Made by a program: the position numbers and the translations under genes | Origin: Chloroflexota bacterium | GTDB taxonomy: Bacteria; Chloroflexota; Dehalococcoidia; UBA1151; TMED-70 | Assembly: GCA_002721875.1 (NCBI GenBank) | Contig: PBLU01000012.1 | Location: 86,582 to 121,240, forward strand | Reading direction: 5' to 3' | DNA length: 34,659 nucleotides | The notes under the pieces: model-generated | What the model was told of the DNA's origin: nothing | What the model saw: only the letters and a program-made list of their open reading frames with translations | The model's database searches: none | Shown: positions 15,726-25,320 of the stretch, piece after piece | How the letters are laid out: each line of letters starts with the position of its first letter | Position numbering within the stretch: position 1 is the stretch's first letter

Positions 15726-16206
15726 TTCTATGAAAAACTGGAATGGTAATTTACTTGCAAAAGAGATTGATTCTCATTTTCCTAATAGCGTAAAAAAATC
15801 TAACAGCAAAGATGTTTATATTCATCCAGAAAAAATTTATGAAGTAATGAAATTTTTGAAGGAAACATCGGGTTTCTCTTTTGATCTTTTGTCTTCGGTA
15901 ACTGCTGTAGATTACTATGATCATTTTGAGGTTGTTTATCACTTAAAATCACTTTTAACACTTTCAAAAGCCACTATAAAAGCAAAGGTTGGTTATGGGA
16001 GGCAATCTGAACCAAAAATCCAGAGTTTATATTCACTTTGGAAAGGAGCTGATTTTCAAGAGAGAGAAATTTATGATCTCATGGGAATCAAGTTTGAGGG
16101 CCATCCCAATATGAAAAGAATATTATTGTGGGATGGATTTCCAGGGCATCCACTAAGAAAAGATTTTGTAACCAACGATCAATCTTTAGTAGGAGATTCT
16201 AGTTAG
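15718..16206 (+). CDS. nuoC: NADH-quinone oxidoreductase subunit C
   Basis: A 162-residue (or 158-residue) 30-kDa subunit of the peripheral arm. The family signature [21 protein letters not shown] lies in the C-terminal half, followed by GHPLRKDF. NuoC and NuoD are separate genes here, not fused as in E. coli. The likely start is ATG 15718, which overlaps the nuoB stop by 8 bp and has AAAGAG 6 nt upstream; ATG 15730 is the alternative. The frame open upstream to 15610 lies within nuoB and is not used. Confidence 0.92.
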   Translation: MYNSMKNWNGNLLAKEIDSHFPNSVKKSNSKDVYIHPEKIYEVMKFLKETSGFSFDLLSSVTAVDYYDHFEVVYHLKSLLTLSKATIKAKVGYGRQSEPKIQSLYSLWKGADFQEREIYDLMGIKFEGHPNMKRILLWDGFPGHPLRKDFVTNDQSLVGDSS

Positions 16207-16209
16207 CAT

Positions 16210-17322
16210 ATGTCAGTTAAGAGTGAACCAATAACAATAAATCTAGGTCCTCAACACCCTTCGACTCATGGAGTTTTTAGAATGAGGGTAACATTTGATG
16301 GTGAAACAATTATTGATGTTGAACCTATATTTGGTTATTTGCATAGAGGATCTGAAAAGCTGGCTGAAGAAAGAACATACACTCAAGTTGTTACTTTGAC
16401 GGATCGAATGGATTATGTCTCTTCTATGCTCAATAATCAAGGTTACATATTAGCCCTAGAGGAATTAGCGGGTATAAAACCTAAACCCAGAGGAGTTTGG
16501 CTAAGGATGATAGCTTCTGAGTTACAAAGAATTGCTAGTCATTTAGTTGCAATTGGATTCTTAATTCAAGATTTAGGGGCATGGGGAACTCCTCTTACGT
16601 ATTCTATGAGAGAAAGAGAAAAAATACTTCAAATGTTCGAAATGTTGTGTGGTGCTAGAATAACAAATTCCTATTTACGTCCTGGAGGGGTATTTATGGA
16701 TGCACCATTGCAATTTTGGGATTCTCTTGATAATTTTATCGAAGATTTTCCATCAAAAGTAGATGAATTGGAAAATCTTTTGAGCTCAAATGAAATAATC
16801 TTTTCGAGAACAAAAGGCATTGCTGTGATTACTGCTGAACAAGCCTTGAATGCATCAATAACTGGCCCAATTCTTAGGTCTACTGGAGTTGACTGGGATT
16901 TGAGAAAATCAGATCCATACGATTACTATGATCAAGTAGATTTTACTGTACCCATTCATAATGCAGGAGATAATTATTCTAGATATTTGCTTCGAGTTCA
17001 AGAGATGAGGGAAAGTTTGAAAATAGTCAAACAATGTATTGAAAGAATTGAACCAGGTCCAGTCAGACCACATCATGATGAGGTTCCTAATTTGGTTAGA
17101 CCACCGAAGGGAGATTGTTATACAGCAATTGAAGGATCTAAGGGTGAGTTAGGTTTTTATTTGGTATCAGATGGTTCTATTTCTCCATATAGATGGCACG
17201 TTAGATCATCATCTCTTATAAATCTAACTTTGCTGAAGGACATGCTTTTAGGAACTTTATTTGGTGATTTATTTGTTACTTTCGGGAGCATCGATATAAA
17301 TATGGGAGAAGTTGATAGATAA
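16210..17322 (+). CDS. nuoD: NADH-quinone oxidoreductase subunit D
   Basis: A 370-residue 49-kDa subunit that forms the quinone-binding cavity with NuoB. It begins with the conserved GPQHPSTHGVFRM (13-25), EPIFGYLHRGSEKLAE and DRMDYVSS, and ends with the canonical GSIDINMGEVDR, so it is full length. The [NiFe]-hydrogenase large-subunit cysteines are absent, which excludes a membrane hydrogenase. It starts 3 bp after nuoC, and its stop overlaps nuoH by one base. In bacteria with a full complex I, nuoE, nuoF and nuoG follow here; in this operon they are missing. Confidence 0.96.
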   Translation: MSVKSEPITINLGPQHPSTHGVFRMRVTFDGETIIDVEPIFGYLHRGSEKLAEERTYTQVVTLTDRMDYVSSMLNNQGYILALEELAGIKPKPRGVWLRMIASELQRIASHLVAIGFLIQDLGAWGTPLTYSMREREKILQMFEMLCGARITNSYLRPGGVFMDAPLQFWDSLDNFIEDFPSKVDELENLLSSNEIIFSRTKGIAVITAEQALNASITGPILRSTGVDWDLRKSDPYDYYDQVDFTVPIHNAGDNYSRYLLRVQEMRESLKIVKQCIERIEPGPVRPHHDEVPNLVRPPKGDCYTAIEGSKGELGFYLVSDGSISPYRWHVRSSSLINLTLLKDMLLGTLFGDLFVTFGSIDINMGEVDR

Positions 17323-18521
17323 TGTATGAATTTATTTATGACATTTTGAAATATGTTTTAGACTTATTTCTAACCGACTTCAAGTATGAAAATTATATGT
17401 TAACTTTACTAACTGGAATAATCATAGCATTTGCAGTTATTAATGCTGTTCTAGGAGGAGTACTTGCTTTAATTTGGGGAGAAAGAAGACTTTTAGGTAG
17501 ATTTCAACAAAGAACTGGACCAAATAGATGGGGACCTCAAGGAATATTAACATCTACAGCAGATGCAGTAAAAGTTATGTTTAAGGAAGATATAATACCT
17601 GAAGAAGCTGATAAATATATTTTTAATCTTGCGCCTCTTTTGCTTGTTGTACCGGTATTTATAATTTTTTCTGTAATTCCATTTGGAATGGGATTATATG
17701 CTGTAAATATAAATGTGAGTGTTTTATTCATACTTGCAGTTACTTCTATAAGTGGATTGTCAATAATATGTGCTGCATGGGCCTCAGCAAATAGAATAGC
17801 AATTTTTTCAGCGCTCAGATCTGTAGCTATGTTGATTTCTTATGAGATACCTGTTGGCCTTTCATTAGTAGGAATCTTATTAATAACTGAATCAATGTCG
17901 GTCATGGATATTGTGAATTATCAATCTCTACCTTTTATATTGATTCAACCTGTTGCGGCTGTTGTTTTCTTTTTGGGATCACTTGCTGAGATAAATAGAA
18001 CACCTTTTGACTTAACAGAGGCTGAATCCGAATTAGCAGCAGGATACCAAAATGATTATTCAGGAATGAAATGGGGCCTGTTTTATCTTGGTGAGTTTGC
18101 TGCTGCTATTGCCGCAGCATCAGTTTTCTCTACTTTGTTTCTTGGAGGTCCTAATGGACCAATTCTACCTGGTATATTTTGGCTAACAATTAAGGTTGTT
18201 GGAGTTTTATTTGTAATTATCTGGATTAGAGCTACTTGGCCAAGATTTAGAATAGATCAAGTATTAAATTTAGCTTGGAAAGGACTTTTTGAATTGACAT
18301 TAGTTAATATTGTTGTAACTTCAGTTACTGTTATAATATGGCCAGAAGGAGATTCTAATAGGATTCTGTATATTGCTCTTGCAAATTGGATATTTGCTTT
18401 CCCATTTCTAATCATAATCTTTAGATTATTAAGAACAAAAAATTATGTTGATTATAAAAATATAAAATCATCATATCCTATAGGATCAGATAAGCCTAAA
18501 TTCGAGAAAGTAGGAAGCTAA
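17322..18521 (+). CDS. nuoH: NADH-quinone oxidoreductase subunit H
   Basis: A 399-residue membrane subunit that links the quinone site to the proton pumps. Conserved cytoplasmic loops are visible: ERRLLGRFQQRTGPNRWGP, EINRTPFDLTEAESELAAGY and WIRATWPRFRIDQ. About eight to nine hydrophobic helices can be counted. It carries a short extra N-terminal segment before the first helix. It starts by TAATG overlap with nuoD and ends by TAATG overlap with nuoI, so translation is coupled on both sides. Confidence 0.96.
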   Translation: MYEFIYDILKYVLDLFLTDFKYENYMLTLLTGIIIAFAVINAVLGGVLALIWGERRLLGRFQQRTGPNRWGPQGILTSTADAVKVMFKEDIIPEEADKYIFNLAPLLLVVPVFIIFSVIPFGMGLYAVNINVSVLFILAVTSISGLSIICAAWASANRIAIFSALRSVAMLISYEIPVGLSLVGILLITESMSVMDIVNYQSLPFILIQPVAAVVFFLGSLAEINRTPFDLTEAESELAAGYQNDYSGMKWGLFYLGEFAAAIAAASVFSTLFLGGPNGPILPGIFWLTIKVVGVLFVIIWIRATWPRFRIDQVLNLAWKGLFELTLVNIVVTSVTVIIWPEGDSNRILYIALANWIFAFPFLIIIFRLLRTKNYVDYKNIKSSYPIGSDKPKFEKVGS

Positions 18522-19198
18522 TGATAGGATTAGGGCTTTTCAAAGGCTTGACAGTAACTCTAAAAAATCTTTTTTCTCCTGTATTTACTGTTCAATATCC
18601 TGACAAAAGAGCTGGTCTTTTTGCTCTTTCAAGGTATTTAAATAAACCAATCACAAAACTGATTAAAGAAAATCCCAAAGAATTCTTAATGGGGCTTGTA
18701 GGAATGGCAAAAATTCCAGTCAAGAATGATCAATTTCCTAGGTTTCGAGGTAATGAATTTGTTTGGTACGATGATAGATGTACAGCTTGTGCTTCCTGTG
18801 CAAAATACTGCCCATTAGGAATTATTGAAATTGTGACTCATCCAAGCGGAGAAAATATGCAGGCTGGTGAAAACTATGCGATCGATAAATTTGACATAGA
18901 TACTGGTAGGTGCATGTTTTGTGGTCTATGTGTTGAAGCTTGTCCTTATGATGCCTTGCATATGGGAACTGATTTTGAAAGAGGTAATTATCAAAGAGTC
19001 AATTTGGTTCTTGATAAAGATACTCTAACTTCTCAAAATAAAAATCCAAGTAGTTGGTTTAGACCCCAATTTGAAGAAAAAGATTATGATCCTTGGGATA
19101 AAGACTTGAGTAACCCTAAAGAAGCTGGAAGGCATGAAAAACCTAGTTACCAAGATATTAAGAATAAATGGGTCACAAAAAGGAAAACGAATGGATAA
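18521..19198 (+). CDS. nuoI: NADH-quinone oxidoreductase subunit I
   Basis: A 225-residue ferredoxin-like subunit with two [4Fe-4S] clusters (N6a/N6b) that relay electrons to NuoB. Ligands are C87-x2-C90-x2-C93-x3-C97 and C131-x2-C134-x2-C137-x3-C141. The N-terminal VQYPDKR segment, which contacts NuoH/NuoA, is present. The tail after residue 150 is polar and somewhat long (to 225). With NuoEFG absent, NuoI would be the exposed electron entry of the complex, which makes ferredoxin or an unknown partner the likely donor; that is inference. Confidence 0.96.
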   Translation: MIGLGLFKGLTVTLKNLFSPVFTVQYPDKRAGLFALSRYLNKPITKLIKENPKEFLMGLVGMAKIPVKNDQFPRFRGNEFVWYDDRCTACASCAKYCPLGIIEIVTHPSGENMQAGENYAIDKFDIDTGRCMFCGLCVEACPYDALHMGTDFERGNYQRVNLVLDKDTLTSQNKNPSSWFRPQFEEKDYDPWDKDLSNPKEAGRHEKPSYQDIKNKWVTKRKTNG

Positions 19199-19835
19199 TT
19201 CTTTACTAAATATTTTCTTAATTTTAGTAGCTACTGTAGGAGTGATGAGTGCATTATTTGTAGTTGTTCAAACAAATGTATTTAGAGCAGCTATAAGTTT
19301 AGCTTTGAGTTTTATTAGTGTTGCTGTTGTATACTTTGCCATTAATGCAGAATTTTTAGGAGCTGTTCAGATTTTAGTTTATGTGGGGGCTGTTTCTGTT
19401 CTAATGGCATTTTCTGTACTTCTTGTAAAAGATTTACAAACTGCATCATCCTCAACTAAAGGTTTTAGTTTTTATACTTCGTTATTTATCTCAGGTTTAA
19501 TTTTTGCAACTTTTACTTACGTAATATTAGCAACTAATTGGATAACTGTAGAAAATATAAAATCTCCCATTGTTGAACAAATTTTATTCGAAGAATATGT
19601 TGAAAACTCAAGTGACAATTCTATAACTTCTGTGAGTAATAGTTCATCAGAAAGTGAAATTAAGGAAGGTATATTTAATAATTCAATTTTGCCTATTGGA
19701 ACTTTATTATCAACAAAATATTTTGTTTCTCTGCAATTAATAGGATTGATCATCGTAGCATGCGTGATTGGCTCCATTGCTGTTACTAAAAATACTATAG
19801 AGAATGATCAGGAAGGAAATAAAGAGACAGTATGA
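19191..19835 (+). CDS. nuoJ: NADH-quinone oxidoreductase subunit J
   Basis: A 214-residue membrane subunit with five predicted helices. The FRAAISLALSFISVAVVYF and GAVQILVYVGAVSVLMAFSV segments match NuoJ. ATG 19191 is chosen: AAGGA stands about 6 nt upstream and the ATG overlaps the nuoI stop by 8 bp. The open frame upstream to 19134 is inside nuoI. Between helices 4 and 5 there is a Ser/Asn/Glu-rich loop (about residues 120-165) longer than usual, probably exposed. The stop overlaps nuoK by 4 bp (ATGA). Confidence 0.92.
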   Translation: MDNSLLNIFLILVATVGVMSALFVVVQTNVFRAAISLALSFISVAVVYFAINAEFLGAVQILVYVGAVSVLMAFSVLLVKDLQTASSSTKGFSFYTSLFISGLIFATFTYVILATNWITVENIKSPIVEQILFEEYVENSSDNSITSVSNSSSESEIKEGIFNNSILPIGTLLSTKYFVSLQLIGLIIVACVIGSIAVTKNTIENDQEGNKETV

Positions 19836-20179
19836 CTTTAGACATAGTCTTAATTTTTTCTTCTGCATTATTATCTATTGGTATTTTTGGATTATTGACT
19901 CGAAAAAATATAGTAATTACTTTAATGTCTCTTGAATTAATATTTAATTCAGTAGTTTTGGCAGTTATAGGATTTACAAGATATAGTATTCATGAAGAAT
20001 ATATACTAAATTCACTGACTTCTGAAAATATTTTTAATATTTTGTCAGGGAATATACTTGGAATATTTATAATATCTGTTGCGGCAGGAGAAACAGCATT
20101 AGCATTGGCATTAGTTTTGGCACTTGGTAAATTTAAGTCCACTGTGGAATTAACTGACTTATCTGAGATGAAAAATTAA
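19832..20179 (+). CDS. nuoK: NADH-quinone oxidoreductase subunit K
   Basis: A 115-residue membrane subunit with three helices. The conserved glutamates used in proton transfer appear in the helix MSLELIFNSVVLAVIGF and in the helix with AAGETALALALVLAL. The loop between them (about 55-72) is longer than usual and carries YILNSLTSENIF. It overlaps nuoJ by 4 bp. It is followed 2 bp later by the small DUF2007-like gene instead of nuoL, which is unusual. Confidence 0.93.
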   Translation: MTLDIVLIFSSALLSIGIFGLLTRKNIVITLMSLELIFNSVVLAVIGFTRYSIHEEYILNSLTSENIFNILSGNILGIFIISVAAGETALALALVLALGKFKSTVELTDLSEMKN

Positions 20180-20181
20180 TT

Positions 20182-20376
20182 ATGTGGATTGATTATAAAA
20201 AAGTGAATAATTTGACAACAGCTGAAACCTGGAAAAATCTTCTAGAGGCTGAAGGTTTACCTACAAAAATAATTCCAGAACAAGGATTGCTTGAATGGTC
20301 TGAAAAATCTAAGTTCAGAGTCCTTGTTCCTAAAGGTAGAGAACATGTTGCAGATGAAATAATAAGGAAAATTTAA
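20182..20376 (+). CDS. Small DUF2007-like protein inside the nuo operon
   Basis: A 64-residue protein starting MWIDYKKVNNLTTAETWKNL. The pattern fits the DUF2007 ('putative signal transducing') fold: a strand, a helix (ETWKNLLEAEGLP), two more strands, then FRVLVPKGREHVADEII. Assignment is by pattern only. No membrane helix or cysteine is present, so it should be soluble. It lies 2 bp after nuoK and 13 bp before nuoL on the same strand, so it is part of the complex I transcript. DUF2007 proteins have no firmly known function; here an assembly or regulatory role for the complex can only be proposed. Confidence 0.75.
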   Translation: MWIDYKKVNNLTTAETWKNLLEAEGLPTKIIPEQGLLEWSEKSKFRVLVPKGREHVADEIIRKI

Positions 20377-20377
20377 A

Positions 20378-20383
20378 GAGGGA
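20378..20383 (+). promoter_or_regulatory. Ribosome binding site for the TTG start of nuoL
   Basis: GAGGGA lies 6 nt before TTG at 20390. It supports the TTG because the protein from there begins with the expected first hydrophobic helix. Confidence 0.6.
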
Positions 20384-20389
20384 TTTAAT

Positions 20390-22351
20390 TTGATAGAGAT
20401 ACTAACATTATTAATATTATTGATACCATTTAGTGTTTTTCTATTTCAATCTTTTTTTGTTGTTTTCTTTGGTCCAGATAAAAAAGAGATCTCAGGATTT
20501 ATAAATACGCTTTTTATTGGCCTTTGCTTTATTTTTTCACTTGTAATTATTTTTAATGTTGAAAATTTTTCTTCCACAATATCATTTAATTGGATAAGTA
20601 TTAGTGATGTGGATCTAAATTTTTCATTTATGGTAGACCCTCTAACTGCGATTATGTTAGTAGTAGTTTCTGGTGTATCGTTTTTAGTACAGATTTACTC
20701 TATAGGCTATATGCATGGAGATAAAAGCTTTTCACGTTATTTTTCCTATATGGCATTATTCACAGGCTCAATGCTTGGATTGGTTATGTCAAGAAATATT
20801 TTACAGCTGTTTATTTTCTGGGAATTAGTGGGTGTTTCATCTTACTTACTTGTAGGATTTTGGCATCAAAGAAATTCAGCCGCCGCCGCCGCTAAGAAAG
20901 CTTTTATAATGACAAGATTGGGAGATTTTGGGTTCTTATTCTCTATAATTTATTTGTTTAATATAAACCCTGATCTATTAGAAATTCCAAATTTATATAT
21001 AGCTATAGTCTCAGATCAAATTTCTACAAAATCTGCAACAATTATGTCTTTAGGTTTCTTAATTGGAGCAATAGGTAAATCTGCTCAATTTCCTTTACAT
21101 AATTGGTTGCCTGATGCAATGGAGGGACCAACTTCCGTTTCTGCTCTTATTCATTCAGCTACTATGGTTACCGCAGGAGTTTTTCTCATATCAAGACTAT
21201 TTCCTTTATTTCAACAGTCAGATATTATGACACTCGTTTCAATAATTGGAGCTATTACATCATTTATTGCTGCTACTATGGCACTAACTACTACTGATAT
21301 TAAGAGAGTTTTAGCATATTCCACAATCTCTCAACTCGGATATATGTTTATGGCCCTTGGATTGGGAGGATATACAGCCGCTATTTTCCATTTATTTACT
21401 CATGCTTTTTTTAAAGCAGGCTTATTCTTGAGTGCAGGCTCTGTTCATCATGCAGCAGGTACATTTAATATGAAATATATGGGAGGACTTAAGTCAAAAA
21501 TGAAATTCACCTATTATTCAATGACAATTTGTGCATTGTCTCTATCTGGTTTATTTCCTTTATCGGGATTTTGGTCTAAGGATGAAATTATTCTTTCTGC
21601 TTATTTAAACGGTGGATATATTGGCTATATTTGTATGATTATAGGCTTGATCGTTGCATTTCTAACAGCTTTTTACATGTTTAGAGCAATATCTCTTACT
21701 TTTCTTGGAGAATTTAGAGGTGGTGGTGATAAAGAATCAGAGGACCTTAAGGCAAATAATATACCCATACCAGAAACAGTTGAACATGTTCATCTTGAAG
21801 AATCTCCAAAATATATGATATATCCTATAATTGTATTATCTTTTTTTGCATTAATTATTGGTTATTTAGTAAATCCAGTATTTTCTAATCTTATATTTAT
21901 TGATAAGCATCTATTTGGGGTATTTTTAGAACAAAGCTTGTACCAATTTGATTATCATGGTGCTCATAAATTTAATTTTTCGATAGCCTTAGTCTCCACT
22001 TTTATATCAATTATTGGTATTTTATTTGGTATTAACGTTTATAGAAAAAAAATAGAAATTGAAAAAAGTTCCATGATAGTCAGCATTAATAATTTCTTGG
22101 ATAAAAAATATTATATGGATGTTCTTTATGAAAAAATATTTATAAAAAATGTTTTTTATGAAATAGTTTGCTCTGGTTCTGAGTGGATAGATAAAAATAT
22201 ATTTGATGGTATAAATATTGGATTATCAAAGCTCGCTGGTCGATTGAGCTTTAACTCTCTCAAGCTTCAAGATGGTCAAATACATTCTTATAGTCTTGTA
22301 ATGGTTCTCACCGGTGCTATTGCTGTATTTATTTTAGTGATTTTAGGATGA
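20390..22351 (+). CDS. nuoL: NADH-quinone oxidoreductase subunit L
   Basis: A 653-residue antiporter-like proton-pumping subunit. The core motifs are FIFWELVGVSSYLLVGFWH, FPLHNWLPDAMEGPTSVSALIHSATMVTAG and LAYSTISQLGYMFMALG, followed by the long C-terminal region that forms the lateral helix and final anchor. It starts at TTG with a strong GAGGGA site. A GCC run at 20879-20893 encodes five alanines, which is normal for this helix. A polar loop at about 445-470 is rich in acidic residues and histidine. It ends 6 bp before nuoM. Confidence 0.95.
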   Translation: MIEILTLLILLIPFSVFLFQSFFVVFFGPDKKEISGFINTLFIGLCFIFSLVIIFNVENFSSTISFNWISISDVDLNFSFMVDPLTAIMLVVVSGVSFLVQIYSIGYMHGDKSFSRYFSYMALFTGSMLGLVMSRNILQLFIFWELVGVSSYLLVGFWHQRNSAAAAAKKAFIMTRLGDFGFLFSIIYLFNINPDLLEIPNLYIAIVSDQISTKSATIMSLGFLIGAIGKSAQFPLHNWLPDAMEGPTSVSALIHSATMVTAGVFLISRLFPLFQQSDIMTLVSIIGAITSFIAATMALTTTDIKRVLAYSTISQLGYMFMALGLGGYTAAIFHLFTHAFFKAGLFLSAGSVHHAAGTFNMKYMGGLKSKMKFTYYSMTICALSLSGLFPLSGFWSKDEIILSAYLNGGYIGYICMIIGLIVAFLTAFYMFRAISLTFLGEFRGGGDKESEDLKANNIPIPETVEHVHLEESPKYMIYPIIVLSFFALIIGYLVNPVFSNLIFIDKHLFGVFLEQSLYQFDYHGAHKFNFSIALVSTFISIIGILFGINVYRKKIEIEKSSMIVSINNFLDKKYYMDVLYEKIFIKNVFYEIVCSGSEWIDKNIFDGINIGLSKLAGRLSFNSLKLQDGQIHSYSLVMVLTGAIAVFILVILG

Positions 22352-22357
22352 TGTTAT

Positions 22358-23893
22358 ATGTTTAATTTTTTTCTTACAATAACTGTTTTTCTACCTGCTA
22401 GTACAGCTTTAGTTTTACTTTTACTGAGGAATAGGAAACAAGTAGTTCAAATATCTATATTATCTTCTACTATAACTTTCCTTTTATCTCTTCTATTATT
22501 TGTCTTCTACGACAGAGAGAAAGGAGGTATTCAGTTCATTGATCATCTTAATTGGATTGATTCTCTAAATATTAAGTCTTCATATTTATTAGGACTAGAT
22601 GGATTATCTGCCCCATTAGTTTTATTAACAGGTTTATTGGGTATGGTTGCCTGTATGTCGTCATGGAGAATACAGAAAAGATATAAGGAATATTTTATTT
22701 GGTTACTGATCTTGGAAACTAGTGTTTTGGGAGTATTTACCTCTTTGGATCTCCTACTTTTCTTTATATTTTTTGAATTTGAGTTAATACCAATGTATAT
22801 GTTGATTGGAATTTGGGGATCGGGTAGAAAAGAATATTCTGCAATTAAGTTTGTAATTTTTACACTTGCAGGAGGTGCATTTATGCTTATCGCTATATTG
22901 GCTTTATTTACGAGTGAAGCAGTAAGCACATTAGCTATGGTATCAATACCCGAACTTGGTATCAAAGGGATTCCTGATTTAATTGCAGGCAAAGATCTGA
23001 TTATTCCATCGTCTTTTATTTTTGCATTTTTTTTCATAGCATTTGCTGTTAAACTCCCTTTGTGGCCATTACATAATTGGTTACCCGATGCTCATACAGA
23101 CGCTCCTACTGCAGTCTCAATAATGCTAGCTGGAGTTCTACTTAAAATGGCAGGATATGGGCTTTTCAGAATTAATTTAGGTTTCTTTCAGGATACCCAA
23201 GGTTTTACAATATTTGATGTAGCTGAATTTTTAGCAATATTAGGAACAATTTCAATAATTTATGGAGCTATAGTTACCATAAGACAAACTGACCTAAAAA
23301 GATTAATTGCTTACTCCTCTATCAGTCATATGGGATTTGTTTTATTAGGTTTCTCCGCAATAAGTAATACAAAAGAATATTCTTTATATTCTCTTAACGG
23401 TTCAGCTATGCAAATGTTTACCCATGGAACAATTACAGGATTATCCTTCCTAGCGGTAGGTCTCATTTATGACAGAACTCATACAAGAGATATAAATAAG
23501 CTTGGTGCACTGTCTAACAAAATGCCATTAATTTCTTTATTTTTTGTTATTTCAGGCTTAGCTTCTTTGGGACTTCCAGGATTTTCTGGGTTTGTATCAG
23601 AAATTATGATTTTCTTAGGAAGCTACAGCATATTTCCAGCTTACACAATAATTTCTGCATTTGGAGTAGTTTTGGCTGCAGGTTATATTCTTTGGATGGT
23701 TCAGAGATCAATGTTTGGTAATAATAAGCTAGAAAATAATGATAACACGTATAAATATAATGAATTAACAGATGCTAGCTTTTTTGATATTTTGCCTGCA
23801 TTTTTGATAACAATACCAATCATAATAATTGGATTATTACCAAATATATTTATAACTTTTTTTGATATGGGAATTAAGGAGATTATAAAATAA
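22358..23893 (+). CDS. nuoM: NADH-quinone oxidoreductase subunit M
   Basis: A 511-residue antiporter-like pumping subunit. Conserved stretches include GLDGLSAPLVLLTGLLG, FEFELIPMYMLIGIWG with the key glutamate, LPLWPLHNWLPDAHTDAPT and LKRLIAYSSISHMGFVLLG. The start ATG 22358 follows a GGATG stretch shortly after the nuoL stop. The stop overlaps nuoN by one base (TAATG). The length is normal for NuoM. Confidence 0.95.
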   Translation: MFNFFLTITVFLPASTALVLLLLRNRKQVVQISILSSTITFLLSLLLFVFYDREKGGIQFIDHLNWIDSLNIKSSYLLGLDGLSAPLVLLTGLLGMVACMSSWRIQKRYKEYFIWLLILETSVLGVFTSLDLLLFFIFFEFELIPMYMLIGIWGSGRKEYSAIKFVIFTLAGGAFMLIAILALFTSEAVSTLAMVSIPELGIKGIPDLIAGKDLIIPSSFIFAFFFIAFAVKLPLWPLHNWLPDAHTDAPTAVSIMLAGVLLKMAGYGLFRINLGFFQDTQGFTIFDVAEFLAILGTISIIYGAIVTIRQTDLKRLIAYSSISHMGFVLLGFSAISNTKEYSLYSLNGSAMQMFTHGTITGLSFLAVGLIYDRTHTRDINKLGALSNKMPLISLFFVISGLASLGLPGFSGFVSEIMIFLGSYSIFPAYTIISAFGVVLAAGYILWMVQRSMFGNNKLENNDNTYKYNELTDASFFDILPAFLITIPIIIIGLLPNIFITFFDMGIKEIIK

Positions 23894-25320
23894 TGCAATT
23901 TGAAGAACTAACATATTTGCTATCTCCCATAGTTTTGACACTAACAGCTTTATTTGTATTGATAATTGATTTTTTTGTTAAAAGAAAAGTTATATTAATG
24001 CTTTACGCTCTGTTTGGAATATTTATATCAGCTTCTATTCTTATAATTCAATTTTTTAATTTTGAAACAAGTAAATCTATTTTCTTTGATACTCTAGTTT
24101 TTGATAAATTATATATTTTTATGGCTCTTATTATAATTTTGTTATCTTTTGTTATACTAACAGCGTTTTACGACTACATAATTAATCAAGTAACTTTTAG
24201 GTCTGAATTTATTTCATTATTACTATTATCTTTGGTAGGTTCTTTGTTTGTAATAATGTCAGTTGATTTTATCACTTTGTATTTATCTCTTGAATTAGCC
24301 TCACTTCCAATAATTTCATTAGTTGCTTTTGGTAGAGGAAAATTTAGTTTAGAGGCTGCGTTTAAGTATTTAATCTTAGCTTCATTATCGACTGGAATAT
24401 TTCTAATTGGGGTTGCATATCTTTACGGAGTTACTGGGTCAATAGATATCCAAAACATGAATATTTCTTCTCTAAATCCAGCAATAATTTTGGGTCTTGT
24501 TTTCTTATTTATGGGTATAGCTTTTAAGTTGTCAATTGCACCTTGGCATATGTGGACTCCTGATACATATCAAGGATCGCCAATGCCCATAGTTACTTAT
24601 CTTTCAACAGTATCAAAAGTTGCTGGTTTTGTTTTGATTATCAGAATATTTATTGAGATATTATCTATAAATTTCGATTCAAATAACTTCATTATATTCT
24701 TGTCAATAGTTTCATTTTTGTCAATGACAGTGGGAAATTTTGGAGCTATTTTGCAGAGTGATCTTAAAAGATTATTTGCTTATTCAACGATTGCTCATGC
24801 TGGATATATGTTAGTAGGTATAATTGCATTAATTTCAACTTCTTCTGCAGGTTCAACTACTCTTTTTTATGTTGTTGGGTATGCATTAACCAACTTAACT
24901 GTATTTTTTTGTTTGCAATATGTTATAAATGTTACTCATAGTTCTTCAATAAATTCACTTAGAGGATTATTTAGTGTTTATCCCTTAGTCTCAATATTAT
25001 TAACTATTTCTATTCTAAGTCTTTTGGGTATACCTGCTACTGTTGGATTTATGGGTAAGGTATTAGTTTTTAGTTCAGCTGTAGATAATGGATTAGCTTG
25101 GTTAGCTGTAGTTGGTGTTATAAACTCTTTTATTTCTGCATATTATTATTTGGCTATGTTGAGAAACATTTATATTTCTACGGAAAAATTCGAACAAAAG
25201 TCTAATAGCAACAATAACTATATTTTAGTAGCATCATTATCATCATCATTAGTTTTAATATTGGGGGTTTTCCCTGATTTGTTATTATCTATATTAGATA
25301 ATGTTGTTTCATCCATCTAA
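23893..25320 (+). CDS. nuoN: NADH-quinone oxidoreductase subunit N
   Basis: A 475-residue antiporter-like pumping subunit and the last complex I gene here. It has YLSLELASLPIISLVAFGRG, FKLSIAPWHMWTPDTYQGSP and LKRLFAYSTIAHAGYMLVG, all typical of NuoN. It is coupled to nuoM by a one-base overlap. The NAD kinase gene follows after 12 bp on the same strand, so the operon may continue. Confidence 0.95.
   Translation: MQFEELTYLLSPIVLTLTALFVLIIDFFVKRKVILMLYALFGIFISASILIIQFFNFETSKSIFFDTLVFDKLYIFMALIIILLSFVILTAFYDYIINQVTFRSEFISLLLLSLVGSLFVIMSVDFITLYLSLELASLPIISLVAFGRGKFSLEAAFKYLILASLSTGIFLIGVAYLYGVTGSIDIQNMNISSLNPAIILGLVFLFMGIAFKLSIAPWHMWTPDTYQGSPMPIVTYLSTVSKVAGFVLIIRIFIEILSINFDSNNFIIFLSIVSFLSMTVGNFGAILQSDLKRLFAYSTIAHAGYMLVGIIALISTSSAGSTTLFYVVGYALTNLTVFFCLQYVINVTHSSSINSLRGLFSVYPLVSILLTISILSLLGIPATVGFMGKVLVFSSAVDNGLAWLAVVGVINSFISAYYYLAMLRNIYISTEKFEQKSNSNNNYILVASLSSSLVLILGVFPDLLLSILDNVVSSI

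Noticed and set aside
19134..19190. Upstream extension of nuoJ
   Set aside because: It lies in the nuoI 3' end; ATG 19191 has AAGGA upstream and gives the expected first helix.
20879..20893. GCC triplet run
   Set aside because: It encodes five alanines in a conserved part of NuoL (the stretch before KKAF) and is protein sequence, not a meaningful repeat element.
22543..23037. 164-codon open frame on the minus strand
   Set aside because: It lies wholly inside nuoM, whose motifs are certain. The translation has no recognisable domain and no start signal, so it is a shadow frame.
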